This document shows, piece by piece, positions 4,906 to 6,671 of a stretch of DNA of 6,671 bases. Position 1 is the stretch's first letter, and each line of letters begins with the position of its first letter. The stretch lies in NCBI GenBank assembly GCA_027016475.1, contig JALUTL010000369.1, positions 1 through 6,671 on the forward strand, written 5' to 3'. Below the pieces are notes generated by a model. It was not told the origin of the DNA, made no database searches, and was given only the letters and a program-made list of their open reading frames with translations. The position numbers were made by a program, and so were the translations under genes. This DNA is from Candidatus Heimdallarchaeota archaeon. Its GTDB lineage: Archaea > Asgardarchaeota > Heimdallarchaeia > Heimdallarchaeales > Kariarchaeaceae.

Positions 4906-6237
4906 TCAAAATCTTGCTCTGAAATTTTGATAATCAATCTCATCCATATCCAAATCTGTCGAAAGAAACTTCTCTCTTCCTTCACGATTTTGGGGCTTGG
5001 TTAAATGCCGTTGAGCTGAAAGAACTGGCAATAATCTTTTGTGCGGTGGTGGCGTTAATCTTTCTTGTTCTATCTCAATGCCCTTCAATCTCTTTTGTCC
5101 ACAGGATTTGCATTTATAGCCTTTGAAAGTTCCTGCACTTGTCATCTTCCTTGAGCAATCGGAACAAAAAGGGGGTGCAAACTTCCTCATCTTGTCTTTT
5201 TCAATAAAAATCATCTCTTCTACGGAAATGGAAATTTCATTGTTTACCAACTTTACTGCTCCACCAATATAGACAACATCTCCAGGCGCCAAGAGCTGCG
5301 CATGTTTCGCCAATGTTTTTGTTGGTTCAAAAAACATCAATGTGATTGTGGTTGTCCTTCTTCTTGCAAGTACCTTTACATGGCCTCCCTGAAAAATTGA
5401 TGGAGGGCTTGTTATGACAACCATTGAAGAAAACACACTATGTGGCTCCATGCTGTCATTTGGCCTTGACAAATGATGACCTGTCCCTTGATTTGATATC
5501 ACAATCATGTATCCTTCAAGCGGCTCATCAATAATGAGCTTGTCAAAAAAATCTCTTACCACTATGGGGTTTTCTCCTCTGATGCCGCAAAAAACAGGAT
5601 CCGGCCCCGCGGGGGCAATCAGCTCACGATCTAGGACGAAATCATAACTTGAAAAAGTCTCATTTTGATATTCAATGGCCAACTTTTTTACCTGTACCTT
5701 GTCCAATAGGCGGTGACGGCCACAATTTTCAGGACGTCTGTAGGCAAGCAGTTCAAAGGTAAAATCTTTACTCAAATCTGCAATTATTGAACAATAAGCA
5801 CCAACCAAGCTTCGTTGCGTCCAATTGGGCCAGACCAAACAGTTTTGCTGATCAATTTCGATTTGGTCAGGCGAAATCACACGTTGCAATGAAGGGATGT
5901 ACAACTCCTTGCTTATTGGCTTGTCATATTTAACAACAAGAAGTGTTGGAAATGCATCCTCATCCGTTGGTCGTGATTGTCCTTCGACAATGGGACGGGC
6001 AAATTCAAAAATCTGGTTGAGATTCATTGATGATTGAAAGTGGATGGCCACAGCACCATTTCCCCTAGTTTTAAATGGTACATTCGGATTTAGTCTTATC
6101 AGTCGAGGAAAACCAATCGGCTTAAACGATTGGTCTTCTTCATGTAAGGTGTCAATGATCTTTGCCATTGTATATGTAGTACAACCCCCTTTGGCACTGT
6201 CTGTATCATCGATGGCGAGCCAATAAGAAGAGTCCAT
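4906..6237 (-). CDS. tiaS: tRNA(Ile2) 2-agmatinylcytidine synthetase TiaS
   Basis: Archaeal enzyme that attaches agmatine to C34 of the CAU anticodon of tRNA(Ile2) using ATP, so that the tRNA reads AUA rather than AUG. The 443-residue protein has the full family layout. The kinase-like N-terminal domain has AIDDTDSAKGGCTTY (8-22), whose first Thr after Cys (Thr20) corresponds to the autophosphorylated Thr18 of the Archaeoglobus enzyme. Then come FPRLIRLNPNVPFKTRGNGA (43-62) and the ferredoxin-like region with WPNWTQRSLVGAYCS (136-150). An OB fold spans about 284-340 (GGHVKVLARRR to the VYIGG region). A zinc ribbon has Cys358/361 and Cys376/379. The tail has PPPHKR and LTKPQNREG. ATG 6237 is chosen because relatives begin only a few residues before IDDTD. 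The frame stays open 21 codons further to TTG 6300, so a longer form is possible. It is first in the minus-strand block, 89 nt before the reductase. Confidence 0.95.
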   Translation of the reverse strand: MDSSYWLAIDDTDSAKGGCTTYTMAKIIDTLHEEDQSFKPIGFPRLIRLNPNVPFKTRGNGAVAIHFQSSMNLNQIFEFARPIVEGQSRPTDEDAFPTLLVVKYDKPISKELYIPSLQRVISPDQIEIDQQNCLVWPNWTQRSLVGAYCSIIADLSKDFTFELLAYRRPENCGRHRLLDKVQVKKLAIEYQNETFSSYDFVLDRELIAPAGPDPVFCGIRGENPIVVRDFFDKLIIDEPLEGYMIVISNQGTGHHLSRPNDSMEPHSVFSSMVVITSPPSIFQGGHVKVLARRRTTTITLMFFEPTKTLAKHAQLLAPGDVVYIGGAVKLVNNEISISVEEMIFIEKDKMRKFAPPFCSDCSRKMTSAGTFKGYKCKSCGQKRLKGIEIEQERLTPPPHKRLLPVLSAQRHLTKPQNREGREKFLSTDLDMDEIDYQNFRARF

Positions 6238-6327
6238 CAAATTGGTATTTTCTTCAGGAATAATGACCTTTGCTAAATTGACCACATTCGGTGATTTCAA
6301 CTTAATGCATGTTTCACTACGGAGAAG

Positions 6328-6338
6328 ATTATATATGT
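6328..6338. promoter_or_regulatory. Shared, near-palindromic TATA element between tiaS and the membrane-protein gene
   Basis: ATTATATATGT reads as a good TATA box on both strands. For the plus-strand gene the centre is about 29 bp before ATG 6362, with purine-rich GGAGAAG upstream as a BRE, giving a leaderless start. For tiaS it would start RNA near 6307, giving a leader of about 70 nt to ATG 6237, or about seven nt to TTG 6300. Confidence 0.5.
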
Positions 6339-6361
6339 TCCAAGAAACCTACACTTAGTTC

Positions 6362-6671
6362 ATGGTAATTGAAGAGATCAACCTTGACAGGAATCAGCTT
6401 GCAAAATGGCTGATTTTAATACTTTCAGGCCAAATTGTAATAATTGACTTGATCTCAAACAATCGACTCGATTTTGTCAATCGGGATTCTCCAATATTCT
6501 TTCTTTTTCCGTTGGGATTGCTTCTCTATCTTCTGTTGCTACTGGGATTTCGAATAGCTGGAATTCCTCTAAGGAAATCTGATGCTATCATTCTTCCAAT
6601 TTCGATCACTGCAATCTTGGCAATAGTATTTCCGACAATTATTGCACCGCTCTTCAATTCGTTCAGGGTTG
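6362..6671 (+). CDS. Multi-pass membrane protein, N-terminal part (runs off right edge)
   Basis: Open frame of 103 complete codons from ATG 6362 to the window edge with no stop; an in-frame TAG two codons upstream makes this the first usable ATG. The short N-terminus (MVIEEINLDRNQLAK) is followed by three hydrophobic segments, about residues 16-32, 44-64 and 75-97, separated by short loops (SNNRLDFVNRDSP; RIAGIPLRKSD). That is the pattern of a polytopic membrane protein. No family motif is visible and I do not recognise it. A TATA box sits at the leaderless distance, and the coding-like alternation of polar and apolar residues supports a real gene. It diverges from tiaS; no functional link is evident. 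Confidence 0.7.
   Translation, partial: MVIEEINLDRNQLAKWLILILSGQIVIIDLISNNRLDFVNRDSPIFFLFPLGLLLYLLLLLGFRIAGIPLRKSDAIILPISITAILAIVFPTIIAPLFNSFRV

Overview
The window looks archaeal. It carries a TiaS-type tRNA(Ile2) agmatinylcytidine synthetase (known only from archaea), a stand-alone Bud32/PRPK kinase of the KEOPS complex, a geranylgeranyl-reductase-family flavoprotein (archaeal lipid saturation) and an Lrp/AsnC regulator. Several starts have a TATA/BRE-like element about 25-33 nt upstream and no Shine-Dalgarno site, as in leaderless archaeal transcripts. The DNA is moderately AT-rich (about 40% G+C by eye). Stand-alone Bud32 and the general gene style would suit an Asgard-like or other uncultured lineage, but the window alone does not fix the phylum.

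Layout, left to right. (1) Minus strand, 1-1183: an Lrp/AsnC regulator, a classical thioredoxin, and the N-terminal 84 residues of a class V (PLP) aminotransferase that runs off the left edge. (2) A 163-nt divergent intergenic region with TATA elements for both flanking genes and an AT-rich dyad. (3) Plus strand, 1347-1997: bud32. (4) Convergent with it, one base away, a minus-strand block of four genes, transcribed in the order tiaS, geranylgeranyl reductase, MobA-like nucleotidyltransferase, PAP2 phosphatase (6237 down to 1999). The gaps are 89, 81 and 10 nt. (5) Plus strand from 6362 to the right edge: the first 103 residues of a multi-pass membrane protein, divergent from tiaS and sharing a near-symmetric TATA sequence with it.

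Functionally there are three themes. Two enzymes modify the tRNA anticodon loop: TiaS acts at C34 of tRNA(Ile2), and Bud32 supports t6A37 synthesis. Three genes look like a lipid or polyprenyl group: reductase, soluble nucleotidyltransferase and membrane lipid-phosphate phosphatase. The third theme is a redox/PLP group under or beside an Lrp regulator. The least explained part is the lipid group. Its nucleotidyltransferase has an atypical signature loop and no assignable substrate, and its position between a prenyl reductase and a PAP2 phosphatase suggests an uncharacterised lipid head-group or polyprenyl-phosphate step. No RNA gene, mobile element, CRISPR array or stretch over 300 bases without a gene was found.
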